Shown piece after piece: positions 1 to 11,841 of a DNA stretch of 64,000 nt. The stretch lies in NCBI GenBank assembly GCA_004352715.1, contig SCFE01000023.1, positions 614,675 through 678,674 on the forward strand, given 5' to 3'. The position numbers and the translations under genes were made by a program. The DNA is from Hofstenia miamia. Lineage: Eukaryota > Xenacoelomorpha > Acoela. Positions within the stretch are counted from its first letter, which is position 1. Each line of letters begins with the position of its first letter. The notes under the pieces are model-generated. The model did not search any database. It was not told where the DNA came from and saw only the letters and a program-made list of their open reading frames with translations.

Positions 1-261
1 TTCTGGTATCATGATTCTTCTGCTCTGTCATCTGTGATTAGCAATCTGTTCTTATTGATTTCCAATTGTATATTTTAAAGTAGGAGCTTGCTTCTCTATT
101 TAATGTTGTTTACAGTACCTCTATCTGCTTTTGTATTTGCTCCAGTATGTTATCAGTATGCTGTTTTTGGAATATCTCTTCTCTGTAATCTCCTCTTTGG
201 TTGTAATCAGGAGCATTGTGTGCTTCTTCTTGTCTACATTGATCTCCATGAGTTCTTTGTA

Positions 262-1925
262 TTAGTTATGTGATAAGAATTCAAATTTTACTTTTTCTCC
301 ATCCTCTTTTGACACATCTCTTTGATATTTGGGTAGCAACATCCAAAAGTTGGCATTAGCATGCAGTGTTCCTTTTCTATGCTCTATCATAAAACTGTAA
401 TCACTGAGGAACTCAATCCATTGCAACACCATGGAGGACTTGTTGCCTGAGAACTTCTTCAGAAAAGACAGACCTGTATTATCTGTTCTTACAATATTCT
501 CTTTCCCAGTGACAAAGTGACTGAATTTTTTAATACTCTCTACTAGTGGAAGCATTTCTAGTTTAAATAATCTGTAGTTCTTTTCAGGTTTTCTCAGCTT
601 CCTGCTAAACCACTGGACTGGTTCTTCTTGATTATTTTTACTTGCATCACAGTCAAGTATGAACATCTTTGAGTAGTCAGGAATATTTAGTGATGGCATC
701 TTAGCTAGCTCTTTCTATATTTGATCTAATTCCTCCTGCTTTTGCCATGTCCATTTGAAGGGCACATTTTTCCTCAGGAGGTTCGTCATTTTTTCTGAAT
801 TCTTGGCTAATCTCAGGATGAAGGTCCCATAATAATTGAAGAATCCCATTATTCATTGCAGATATTTTCATGATTCCAACTTACTGATATCTTTTATCAT
901 TTGTCCCATGTCTTCTTCATCATGATAGTGCTGTATTGGATTTCCCTGCCTATAAATGTTATTCTCATTTTTAATATTTCAAACTTGTGTCCATTTACTC
1001 TTAATCCAGTGTTGTGCAATATTGTAAGCATTCTGTCCAATTTCTTGATATGATCTTCTATCATTTTGCTCTCTATTAAAATGTTGTCAATATAATCAGA
1101 TACACCTTTCTCTACTTGATCTTGTCCATTTCTTAGCACTTTTGTTATATACATCTGAAAGGTTGCTGGTGTGTTACATAATCCAGATGCCATATAGACC
1201 CATTCATACAATCTGTCAGGTGTTATAAATGCAGTTTTCTTGATGTCATCAGGCTCCATGGGTACCTGCCAATAGGCCTTACATTGATCCAAGGCTGTGC
1301 AATATTTGTTCTGAGCTGCTTCATATAGTGTACCATCAATATGAAGTAATGGATATGTATACTTTTTTGTGATATTATTTAATTTCCTGAAGTCTATGCA
1401 TAGTTGGTGTTTCTTTTCTTGATTGCAAATACTCTGGGTGCTGCATAGGGATTTGTGCTTGGTCAGATAATACCATTGCTTATAAGCTCTTGCAATATAT
1501 TGTTATATTCCTCTTGCATGTGCTCTGGGACTTGTCACACCAGTAATTGTATTGGTTCATTCATGATTGTTATTATTTTGTAGAGTTTCAACCACTGCAT
1601 TGCCCATAATGATCTCTCTGAAATTTAATATTTGTGTGTGTCACTTTAGTAAGTACTGTAATTGGTTGATCTGCTCACTTGATAGATGTTTGTTCTCCTC
1701 TTCATGTATCTCTGGAATTTTCTCCTCTTCATTCAACTTTTGTGCTGTGACCACATTCATCTATTTCACTGCATTTTCCATTCAAATTTAATTGTTACAA
1801 CAAATATTGTTATCTTATCTTGCTTGTACAGTTCATTATGGGGATTCTTCCCATGCCATTTTTTATCATGCATAGGCTTGCTGGTAACATTATCCTTCTC
1901 ATATGCATGTCTCTTTTAAGTTTGA
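262..1925 (-). pseudogene. Gypsy-like pol remnant B (RT and RNase H)
   Basis: Reading from high to low coordinates on the minus strand, this is a decayed pol polyprotein of a Ty3/Gypsy-type LTR retrotransposon. Near 1400-1560 the RT N-terminal region can be read (CIDFRKLN and a YPL motif). At 897-1292 comes the RT core with DQCKAYWQVPM, the FITP..LYEWVYM finger region, and the active-site box YIDNIL, where the second catalytic Asp is Asn. At 262-699 follows RNase H with ILDCDAS and VRTDNTG. Compared with remnant A, about ten residues after DCDAS are missing. There are several stops and frameshifts between the blocks. The integrase would lie beyond the left edge. It sits head to tail after remnant A, so it is either a separate insertion or a rearranged copy. 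It is not functional. Confidence 0.85.
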
Positions 1926-1959
1926 AATGGACTGTTTTATCCTGTTTGATTTCATTGGA

Positions 1960-3590
1960 TATTGATATTATCTCCTATCTTTCCTATGCTTGATTGAGAA
2001 TGTAAATTCAAATATTTGATCCATCATGACACTATTCTGAATTTGCCTCTAGAAAACTTTTTTAGACATGCTAATCCACTGTTATCTGTGTGCACTCTGA
2101 ATTCCCTGCTGATCAGGAAATGTCAAAACTTCATGATGCTCTCAATTAATGCCAGCATTTCCACCTTGGTTGACCCATAATTTTCCTTGTTTGCTCTTAA
2201 CTTTCAACTGAAGAATTGAATGTGGACCTCTTTTCCATTTTTTATTTGTCCTAATGTGGCTCCAATTGCCACTTTACTTGCATCACAATCCAGTATGAAC
2301 CTTCCATTATAGTCCAGTGTGTTGAGGGATGGTAATTTTGCCAGTTCTTCTTTGATGTTATCCAACTCCTCCTGCTCCTGCCAGGTCCATATGAATGGTA
2401 CAGATTTTCTCACTAGTCTAGTCATCTTTGCAATTTTACCAGCTATGTTCAAAATGAAGGTACTGTAATAGTTGAAAAATCCCACTATCCTTTGTATATC
2501 TTTCTTGTTGTTGGGTTTTTCTATTTTTCAGATCATCTCTCTGGCATTGTCCTTCATACATATCCTTCCTTTCTCAATTGTTCTCCCCAAAAATACTATC
2601 TTTTCCTTTAGAATATCACATTTGTTTCCATTGATGCAATTCCTGTGTTCTCCAGTATTGTTAGATTCTCTCTAGTTTTTTCAGATGTTCTTGGATTGTG
2701 TTGCTCATTACTACAATGTCATCTATATAGGCGTCAACTCCTTCCTCCATTCTATGTGTCTTATTCTTTAGCACTTTTGTGATGTATCTCTGGAAGGTTG
2801 CTGGTGCATTTCATAGTCCAAACGCCATATATATCCACTCATACAGCCCATATGGTGTTATGAATGCTGTTTTCTCAATGTTATCTTCTTCCATCTTTAA
2901 CTGCCAGTATTTACCTGAAATATTTATGCTTGCTCACTTCATAGAGCATGTCCTCTATCCATGGTAGGGGATATGAGTCTTTTTTCATCACCTAATTTAG
3001 TTTGTGGAAGTCTATACATAGGTGATATTTATCCCCTTGTTTCACAACACCATTGGCACTGAGTATGGGCTTTTGCTCAGGAAGATGATCTTATTGTCAA
3101 TTAGTTCTTCTAATATATGATTGTATTCATCTTTCATCTGTTCTGGCACTCTTCTGACTGGCAGCTTAATAGGTTTGTCTGTTGTTGTGACTATTCTATG
3201 TTTTTCACCCACTGCTTGTCCCACACATATTTCTCTGTAATTGAATATACATTTGTGCTTTTCCAACAATTCCCTGAATTTCATGATTTCCTGTTCTTCC
3301 AGATGTGGGTAGTTTTCCTTCTTTATCTCAGGTGTTCTGTATATGTTTTCTTCTTCTACTTTTGTCCCTATGCCCTTGAGTTGGCCTTTGGGAGTACTTG
3401 TGACTTTGATGGCATTTATCCACTCACCCTTGAGTCATCCATGTGGAGTACTATCCACTTTCATTTGCAAGTCTTTGAATTGACTGTGCAAATTACTTGC
3501 TTCATAGTTGTCTCCAATTGCCTTCCAAATCAGTCTGATGTTGGATTTAATGTACTTTCTGTATATCCTTATTTGAGATTTCTTTAGATT
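1960..3590 (-). pseudogene. Gypsy-like pol remnant A (RT and RNase H)
   Basis: Minus-strand RT and RNase H of the Gypsy-like element whose gag and protease lie at higher coordinates. The RT N-terminus is open at 3042-3284 (LPVRRVPEQMKDEYN, then LSKSPYSVPMVL). It continues through CIDFHKLN and KKDSYPLPW, then across frameshifts to the intact active-site box AYIDDIVV near 2735. RNase H at 2204-2485 shows ILDCDASKVAIGATLGQ. Further decayed RNase H sequence, including HTDN, runs to about 1960, where homology stops and remnant B begins. Stops such as the one after CIDFHKLN show it is dead. Similarity to remnant B over the RNase H entry region is clear but far from identity, so the two are old diverged relatives. 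Confidence 0.85.
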
Positions 3591-3601
3591 AACATTTCAT
3601 T

Positions 3602-4220
3602 TCATCTTGTTGAGATTGGTATTCTTCCTTTTCCATCCTTTACTGTACAAATGCTAGATGGCATTGATACTCTTTTAGTGTTAATGCCTTTGTTGTCATA
3701 TAGCATTATGTCAGCTGTTATTGCTTCTTCTGTTTCTATCATATGCATCTTCCATTGATGCAGTTGTAAATGGATGTCTTCCTGCAATTCAATAATAATC
3801 ATTTTGTGTTTCCCTTGTTCTTCTTTGATTTCCATTTCTTCCTCTCTTACCTTTATAGTTCTGTTTGTGCAGTGGATGACACCCATTTCTTGTCAAGAAA
3901 TCGTCACCCAGAATGACTTTGTATGGAAACAGGTTATTGTGTGTGTCCACTACTACTAATGACTGTTCGAATGTTGTATTAGAAATTCTCATATGTACTG
4001 CATTTATCATTCCTTTTGTGTTTATATATTATCCTGATGTGTTAATTAGTCTTTTGTTGCAACTATTGAAGTCTTCATGTTTGAAACCTAGCTTTGTTTG
4101 ACATTTGTCCATGATTATTGATGTTGCTGCTCCAGTGTTGATTGTTGCCTTTGTCATTACTCCATTGATCACTATTGTAATTGTGTTTATTGTATCAAGA
4201 TTTGTCAGGATCATTATCAA
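3602..4220 (-). pseudogene. Gypsy-like aspartic protease remnant
   Basis: Three overlapping minus-strand open segments carry a retropepsin-type protease between the gag zinc knuckle and RT. The active-site loop reads ATINTGAATSII where a retropepsin has Asp-Thr-Gly, so the catalytic Asp is replaced by Asn. Further on is ILGDDFLTRNGC, matching the family's ILGxDFL motif. A basic and acidic linker (KGKRGRNGNQRRT) follows. The segments are joined only by frameshifts. The Asp to Asn change is a G to A at a CpG-derived position (ATC GAC to ATC AAC), in line with the CpG decay of this region. Confidence 0.75.
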
Positions 4221-5904
4221 TGCACAGTTTTTATGAGTTGGTGCTCTGATTGGTTTTCCAACTCCTCATCAGTTGGCAATGTTTCATCCAATTTGTCTTC
4301 TGATTGCAGTATATCTTCTTTGTCATAATATGCTTCCTCATCTCTAATGACATTTATTTGTTTTGGGCAGTCAGATTTTGTGTGACCCTTTTGTTCACAG
4401 CCATAGCACTTGACATCTTTTTCTCTCACCTTTCTTGTTTTTCCATCTGTCCCTTTAACTTTTATGATTTTTTCTGGTTTCATATTGTTGTAAGTTTTGT
4501 TTGGGGGACTTGGTTTGAGATTATTTCTCCATGTTGTTGCCTCTCCATGCCATGTGGCTTTCTTGTATATCCTAGCATTGTTTTCAATGGTTGCCTGTAT
4601 ATTGACTGCCTTTCAGATCATTCTTTCTAGCTTGTCATCTATGTCACACTTTATTTCAAACTGTGTCCTGATGCTTTCTGGCATTTCTTTACAGATATGC
4701 AAGAATAGATCGTATTTGGAATATCTGATTTCCCTTGAGCTCAGCATTAATAGATGTTTGACTTGTTGGATGTAGTTCCAGATGTCATCAGCTTTTTTCA
4801 TTTTTGTTGCATTTAGGATTATTTGGTATTGATTTTTGAAACTCTTGTTTTCATAGTAGTTTATAAAGTCTCCAATCAGTAATTCACAATTCCTCCTCAT
4901 TTCCATGTCCAACAACAGGTAATATTGGGAAGCTGTGCCTGTTAAATATAATGGGAGTCTTGCTGCTGCTGCTTGCTGGCTTACTTTCCATTCTACCACC
5001 AGTAACTCAAACATCTGCAAATATTCAACAAATGTTGGGTTATAGCCATCTACTCTTCCATTGAACTTTGGTAGTGTCACCTTACAAGGTATTGTGAAGT
5101 TGGTTGGAGTTGTGGTAGAATTGAATTTTTGTACTTAGGTTTATTGTGATTCTTTATTGTATCTTCCTTTTGTAGTTGTGTGCTTACTGCTTTCATAATC
5201 TCATTTATAATTTTCTGTTTCTCAGCATCTGAGTGTTTGTCTGATTCCTCATATATTACTTCTTTGTTAGCTGGCATGTGCAGTGCTTGCAATTTACTTT
5301 CCTTCCTTGAATGAAATTCCATCTTGTGGGTCCATATGTTCCATTGGTTTTCTTCTTCCATTAGCTGTAGCAATCTCAGTTTGTCCTTTAATTGCTCCAG
5401 TTCTCCTGCTTGTAAATCATTGTCCTATATTAACTGTCTGTTTGTTCTTTCCAGTTGCTGATATTTTTCCTGCCATTGTTGATTTTGTTCTAAGAATTTT
5501 TTGTTCTCTTTGGATAGTTGGTGTGTGAGGATTTTGATATCATTTTGGAATAATTTGTTTTGCTCATCTAGTCATGTTTCCATATTTAACTTAATTTTTC
5601 TCAGGATGGTTTCATTTTGTCATTCCATCTGCTTAACTTTGTTTGTTAATTGTTCTATTTCATTCCTCAGAAGTGCTTCATTTTCTTGGCTTCTTCTTAG
5701 CATATTGATTATCTCTTGAGGGTTTGTCTCTGGGGGTGAATGTAGGGACTGTAGTTCTGTGTCAGGGGATGAATTTTCACTGGAGTATGGTGATGATCAT
5801 GTTGTTCTAGGGGTTACTGCCCTGGGTGCTGTTTTCTTTGCACTGCCTTTCTTTTCTTTTGTCATATTTTTCTTTGGTTCATAGTGGTGATCCTTCTTGA
5901 TCAT
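4217..5904 (-). pseudogene. Gypsy-like gag remnant with coiled coil and CCHC knuckle
   Basis: Minus-strand gag of element A. From the 5' side there is a basic N-terminus (MTKEKKGSAKK at 5865, with an in-frame upstream Met at 5904). A long coiled coil follows, rich in E, Q, K and L, with internal stops (about 5377-5700). Next are a linker (5077-5373) and a capsid-like core at 4613-5080, starting TLPKFNGRVDGYNPTFVEYL, where PKFNG is typical of Gypsy gag starts. At 4217-4483 there is a nucleocapsid zinc knuckle with the spacing C-X2-C-X4-H-X4-C (CYGCEQKGHTKSDC). Breaks: at least two internal stops in the coiled coil, a frameshift at about 5080 and another near 4610. It encodes no intact protein. 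Confidence 0.8.
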
Positions 5905-6093
5905 GATTCCAGGATCTTGTTGAAGTGCACTAGTTTGGGTTTTAGGTAGCTCTCTTTGTTGACTAGTTTGGTTTTCATGTAGTTGTCCTGTTGCTTAACT
6001 TCCACTCTCACTTATAGATCTCGTCACAGTGTGCAGACTGTTCCACTGAATGTTTCTCTAGTAAACAAACTTCTTTTTTAGGTTGTTGTTCTT

Positions 6094-6110
6094 GGCTGTC
6101 ACAGTCACCA
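6094..6110 (-). other. Primer binding site of Gypsy-like element A
   Basis: Immediately after the inferred LTR end (minus-strand ...GATGTTACA at 6111) the minus strand reads TGGTGACTGTGACAGCC. A TGG right after a terminal CA is the standard tRNA primer site layout. It equals the primer site of the TRIM at 16.2 kb except for C to T changes at two CpG positions and differences at its end. Confidence 0.7.
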
Positions 6111-8202
6111 TGTAACATCCTCTACCAGGCATTACTACTGTTTATCCTTTGTTACTATATAACATTAGTTGTATCTTTGCAGGTAGGGATTTACTAACTA
6201 GATATTGTTTAGCTTTTGTTTACTTCTGTTAACATAATGTAACTAGATTTAACTATTCACTATTTAGGTGACGAAGCCATACAGCAATCTCTCCAAAGAT
6301 TGATAATGGGCATCTGCCTGAAGCTCATCTCCACATTCAGTTTCACCAATCCATCAATGATTCATTTGGTTGAGTTCCACATCTCAGCTCAGTGATACAA
6401 CTTATGTGTACCCTATCCTAGCTCAGTGTATACTCAAGACAAGACACAATTCAACTTAAACTCTATTTTGTAAAAGTGTTTCATGAATGTGCAACCAGAA
6501 TTGTTACTAGCTGCTTAATTAATATTACTTGTAGCCATTACTGAAATATATTGGCTTTAGTAAATAGTTTAATATTGAGCAGCTTCCTAACTTACATTTA
6601 TTAATTAGTACATGCTTGATCAATTTATCAGTCATTTTATAGTCATTAATTTGGATCTGAAATAATAATAATATAATACCTAGGTTTTGGTCATCTGACT
6701 GTATTTTGAATTTGTTTATTTTAACACATGTACTGAGTGATCACTAGTCAGCTAAATGAGAGAAAAACCCCTATACCTAACCTAAGTGCACTTTCCTAGT
6801 CCGGCACAAAGACCCTAGAATCAATCTTGATGATGGATCCAGACCACTACTAAACACCACTCATTTAGCTTAACATCATAATAAATAAGAATTCTGAATA
6901 AAATTCTTCATCAATTGCTTACAAGGTTTTGAATCTATTTNATGTAACATCCTCTACCAGGCATTACTACTGTTTATCCTTTGTTACTATATAACATTAG
7001 TTGTATCTTTGCAGGTAGGGATTTACTAACTAGATATTGTTTAGCTTTTGTTTACTTCTGTTAACATAATGTAACTAGATTTAACTATTCACTATTTAGG
7101 TGACGAAGCCATACAGCAATCTCTCCAAAGATTGATAATGGGCATCTGCCTGAAGCTCATCTCCACATTCAGTTTCACCAATCCATCAATGATTCATTTG
7201 GTTGAGTTCCACATCTCAGCTCAGTGATACAACTTATGTGTACCCTATCCTAGCTCAGTGTATACTCAAGACAAGACACAATTCAACTTAAACTCTATTT
7301 TGTAAAAGTGTTTCATGAATGTGCAACCAGAATTGTTACTAGCTGCTTAATTAATATTACTTGTAGCCATTACTGAAATATATTGGCTTTAGTAAATAGT
7401 TTAATATTGAGCAGCTTCCTAACTTACATTTATTAATTAGTACATGCTTGATCAATTTATCAGTCATTTTATAGTCATTAATTTGGATCTGAAATAATAA
7501 TAATATAATACCTAGGTTTTGGTCATCTGACTGTATTTTGAATTTGTTTATTTTAACACATGTACTGAGTGATCACTAGTCAGCTAAATGAGAGAAAAAC
7601 CCCTATACCTAACCTAAGTGCACTTTCCTAGTCCGGCACAAAGACCCTAGAATCAATCTTGATGANTGTGTACCCTATCCTAGCTCAGTGTATACTCAAG
7701 ACAAGACACAATTCAACTTAAACTCTATTTTGTAAAAGTGTTTCATGAATGTGCAACCAGAATTGTTACTAGCTGCTTAATTAATATTACTTGTAGCCAT
7801 TACTGAAATATATTGGCTTTAGTAAATAGTTTAATATTGAGCAGCTTCCTAACTTACATTTATTAATTAGTACATGCTTGATCAATTTATCAGTCATTTT
7901 ATAGTCATTAATTTGGATCTGAAATAATAATAATATAATACCTAGGTTTTGGTCATCTGACTGTATTTTGAATTTGTTTATTTTAACACATGTACTGAGT
8001 GATCACTAGTCAGCTAAATGAGAGAAAAACCCCTATACCTAACCTAAGTGCACTTTCCTAGTCCGGCACAAAGACCCTAGAATCAATCTTGATGATGGAT
8101 CCAAACCACTACTAAACACCACTCATTTAGCTTAACATCATAATAAATAAGAATTCTGAATAAAATTCTTCATCAATTGCTTACAAGGTTTTGAATCTAT
8201 TT
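6111..8202 (-). repeat. LTR of element A, in three near-identical blocks separated by single Ns
   Basis: The LTR edge of element A is at 6111 (plus strand TGTAACATCC). The block 6110-6833 recurs exactly as 6942-7665, and 6405-6940 recurs as 7667-8202 with one difference seen (G at 6842, A at 8104). Single Ns at 6941 and 7666 separate the copies. The far LTR boundary is not identified. True tandem copies would rarely be this identical in a decayed region, so overlapping contigs that were not merged are the likely cause. Confidence 0.7.
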
Positions 8203-9350
8203 ATAGCAAATTCAGAAAAGTACCTGTTGATTTCAAATTTGAACTTTCATCTGCCAATATGGTGGCTAAAAATAATGGAAGCAATTTCGCCCCCTTGTTT
8301 TGCCAAAAGTATTATTATCAACAGATACTAATCTCTTAAAGTTGACACTTATTGTTTCTTGGTTGCATGATACAAATTAATCTAACTGATCTAATAATTT
8401 TATAATATTGCTAATCATAATTTGTCTTTGATCTTAGTCTCCTTCCAAATTGACATTAGCAGCATGATTAGCTTGGATGATGCTACATTATGATGGCAGA
8501 TGACTGGTTTACATAATGTCCTATATTTTGATTAATTAGATTGGGTTTCTTAGCAATCTCAGGAGTTTTTAGAACTCCTAATTTATCCTGATAGGCCTGT
8601 AAAATAGTTAATTGGACTCTAGTGTTCTATACTTGTTGGTGTACTACATTATTTTCTGCGTCTTGTGCTATAACCTGCCTTTAATTTGTTTAATCAATTT
8701 CAAATTTGACTGAAGTAATTTAAACCATTCTTGGCTTACTGCATTGATTTGTTTTTGAAGATCTTCAAGTGTCTAATATTGTAAGAGAATGTCATGGTTT
8801 TTGTTTTTGAGCTCTTTAAAATTAAATATTAATGCATCCTTTTCATTATTTAAATTTAGTATCTTATTTCAGAGTGATTGGTTCTCCTTGTGGATCTGCT
8901 CAAAGCATCTACAATATTCAACCTGCATCAAATCTTGTCTTTTAACTGAGTCACCTCAATTTCCAAAAAGGTGATTTTTGGCAGGAGCTAATCCTTAGAA
9001 TGGCATCTTGTGCTTTGGATGGGGTTTAGCTTACATTCCTGGGAGATGTTTTCAATTTCTGACTTTGTGTGTTTAGCATTATAGTTCTTTGAAGCTAAAG
9101 GAGCTTCACCTAGTACAACTTAATTGATATAATTAAAACTAGGTTTGGTAGGTTAAGTTTTGCAATTCTAAAAAAATTTTCTGGCTTCTCAATGGCACTG
9201 AAATCTCAACTGCAGTCCAATTTTGGTAAGGGACTATCTCTTTCTTTGTAGGGTTCAACATCTTTGTGGTTATATCAGAGCTTCCACTGGGCAGTAGTAT
9301 GGTTAATTATTAATTAATATATGCACTCAGAGTCCTGCAGTGGTTACCAT
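8203..9350 (-). pseudogene. Decayed internal region of LTR element C, possibly gag
   Basis: On the minus strand, just after the LTR at 9351-9720, comes a TGG-starting primer-site-like sequence (TGGTAACCACTGCAGGAC). An open stretch beginning NPTKKEIVPYQNWTAVEIS follows near 9200. Further along is a stop-riddled coiled-coil-like segment (for example RNKILNLNNEKDALIFNFKE near 8850). The layout LTR, primer site, gag-like coiled coil suggests the gag of an LTR retrotransposon, but no diagnostic domain is readable. Confidence 0.4.
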
Positions 9351-9720
9351 GTGACATTGGTATGAAATCAGCAAGCAATCCTAATAACATATCCATTGAG
9401 GGTTTCAAGTCAATGCATGGATTTATCAATGCTACAAATTATTTACTCCTGTTATTATACCCTATCTTAATAAAAGTTAAAAGTAAACAGGAGATCATGT
9501 TAGGGAAGAGTGGCCACACTTGGCCAGCCCAATAGAAATAACCTTAAGAAAGAGTCATATTTGACTAGAGCCCTAAATATGATAAAGAATAAAGAAGCCC
9601 TAGACCTTGTGTGCATTGAGTGAAACCTATGTGCTAAGTTAGAAAACCTACACTGAATGCAAAAGTTAAAGTGACCTGTGAGTCAAGCTGTACCACATCT
9701 GGGTGCCCTTTAACTATGCA
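9351..9720 (-). repeat. LTR C (minus orientation)
   Basis: 370 bp. On the minus strand it starts TGCATAGTTAAAGG and ends CCAATGTCACA, directly followed by TGG. It aligns along its length, with many substitutions, to LTR D on the plus strand (11842-13286 without its insertion). This gives an inverted pair 2.1 kb apart. The two share GCATTGACTTGAA near one end and the AAGTGTGG(C/T)CAC block in the middle. Confidence 0.65.
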
Positions 9721-10824
9721 GACATATTTAGAAAAACATAATTTTTAATAAAATATAAAGTCAATATAAAAAGTAAAAAATGAATTTACTGAGAATAACT
9801 GAATAGAATATAAATATACAAATCACACATATTTATTTGAAATAAGACTGGTATTGTAAACAAAATCATAATGTAGAAAAATATGGTACAATTTTGGTCT
9901 TCTGCTACACTAATTTTATTGTGTCAAAACTAAAAATATAAGGGTGGTATGCTAAATTGCCAATCTATTTTGCTAAAAACTAATTACTGGCAACAAAGGG
10001 ACATGAATTTTCTTCATAGTAATAGCCTTATACAGAATTTGTTTGATATTGTTCAAATGAGGCAAATGTTTATACTAATTCTGGCACTCATCCATATGTC
10101 AGAAATGATGCAGTGGTTATAAATAATTTCAAAATATCCTAAAAATATTATCATTTCATATATATACATCTATATATCTACTAGTTTACATATAATAGTT
10201 AATAATTATTTGAATTCCAGATTCTTTAAATGTTTTGTTTAGCATGCAAAATTATAGTGTGATAATTAGAATAATTATATGAAATTTTTGTTTTATTCCT
10301 AGATTAATAATGATAATTCAAATGGACTTTCAGCATACATTAAGGTTAAATTTGAAAATAAATCATGGTAAAATATATTGTGGCTATTTGACAAATAACT
10401 ATCACTATCCTCTTGCCAACCATTATTGGCTTTTAGTGAGATAGATTGGTGATTTAGCATAACAGTTGGTACTTTTTTTCATTCTCTAAAATCTCAAATC
10501 TTCCAAATTTCTCTCAGAATGGACACCTGTATTAACTTTTTTAAGGGAAATATGTCCATTAAATAATACATCTGTGTCCTTGCAATAATGTACTGAATAT
10601 AGGCATCTAGAGAACAACAGCCAATGTCTTGAAAAAATCATAAAGCTTTTGCTTGGCAGCAATGTAAAATAAATTAATAAAGCTTGTCAAAATTTAAAAC
10701 ACAATTTTGCAAATATATTTATTAAGTACTCTACATCATAAACTGAAAACTGCAGTGTAGAATGTGTTAGTATTACAATTGAAAGTGCTCTTTTGCATAA
10801 ACAATTTCACTTTATTTCACTTTG
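9721..10824. other. AT-rich intergenic sequence
   Basis: Very AT-rich, with short AT runs near 10160-10190. I see no coding frame, RNA gene or mobile element terminus. Confidence 0.5.
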
Positions 10825-11305
10825 TCAGGCAGTGAAATATCTGGTTAGCAAAATGTCTGGTCAGGGAATTTGAGACTTTAATACTTTGGTCTCTGTCTCA
10901 AAAAATAAATCTCAAATATTGGTCTCAGTTTTCACAAGACTTGAAAAATAGACTCATTCTCATCTCAAATCAAGATGTATATTTGAAAAATAACATTAGA
11001 TTCTATATTTGAATTCATTTTAAGATGGTAAAGCAAAAACTTAAAGCATAATTTTTAAAATGAATAACAATTCTTACCTTGCTTAAAATTATTTTTAGCT
11101 TGTCTAAAATTTTGGTAATCCTCAAGTCTCATTGTCTCAAAAATAAAAGTTTTGTTCTCAGTTTCAAAATCTCAAATTCCCTGAATCTGGTTAGTAAAGC
11201 ATCCTGTTACTGAAATGTCTGTTAGCAAAACTTTTAGTTTATGAAATATCCACTTAGTAAAACATCTGGATTAGTGAAATGAACATTTAGTGAAACTTCT
11301 GTAGA
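10825..11305. repeat. Degenerate 16-bp tandem array interrupted by a MITE
   Basis: Units approximating TTAGTGAAATRTCTGG repeat imperfectly on both sides of the insertion at 10862-11183. Left units: GCAGTGAAATATCTGG, TTAGCAAAATGTCTGG. Right units: TTAGTAAAGCATCCTG, TTACTGAAATGTCTG, TTAGCAAAACTTTTAG, TTAGTAAAACATCTGG, TTAGTGAAACTTCTG. Confidence 0.6.
10862..11183. mobile_element. hAT-like MITE (family 1, copy 1)
   Basis: 322 bp with inverted termini CAGGGAATTTGAGACTTT and AAAATCTCAAATTCCCTG. It is flanked by 8-bp near-direct repeats TGTCTGGT and AATCTGGT (6 of 8 match). The 8-bp duplication and CAGGG start fit hAT elements. The interior is rich in GTCTCA and no transposase is visible. It lies inside the 16-bp array. 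Confidence 0.6.
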
Positions 11306-11841
11306 CTTAAGTAGGCAAATTCAGGTCATGTGCATGTAAAAGATGTGAAATAAACATTGACAGTCTCCATTTCCACATAAAATATATTTAGCAATTCTCA
11401 AAAACTCTGAATAAGTTAATGACAAACATTTAATGATTGTATTAATATGCTAATATATTTTGTATATTTTTATTATATTGTGGCATAAAGACATTAAACA
11501 TTTCTTCATTCTTTATTTTATTACAATTTCAATGTTTATTTTATGATTTTATTTTATTGAAATTTCTCAAAATTCAACAGTGCTATATATATTTTAGTTC
11601 AAATTTCTGCTAATTGATAGGGCAGTAAAATTACAGTGGATGACCAAATTTGTACCAATCAACTATTTGTTCATATTTTTCATTGGTATGTTTTGTTTAT
11701 GAATACCACTTTAGTTTTGTATATATACAAGTGACTTGTTCATTTATTATTATTCTTCTTCAATTTAGTCTCAGTAAGGTTGTTTTTACTAATTATCTTT
11801 GACTTAGTATTTTATCAAATTATGTGCTTCTAAATTTCAAC
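11306..11841. other. AT-rich intergenic sequence
   Basis: AT-rich with T-runs. No gene, RNA or element end recognised. Confidence 0.5.

Noticed and set aside
88-5719. Plus-strand open frames across 1-5.7 kb, many hydrophobic (for example 3117-3587, 156 codons)
   Set aside because: They are antisense shadows of the minus-strand Gypsy-like gag and pol. The pyrimidine-rich antisense strand gives F, L, S and C rich peptides.
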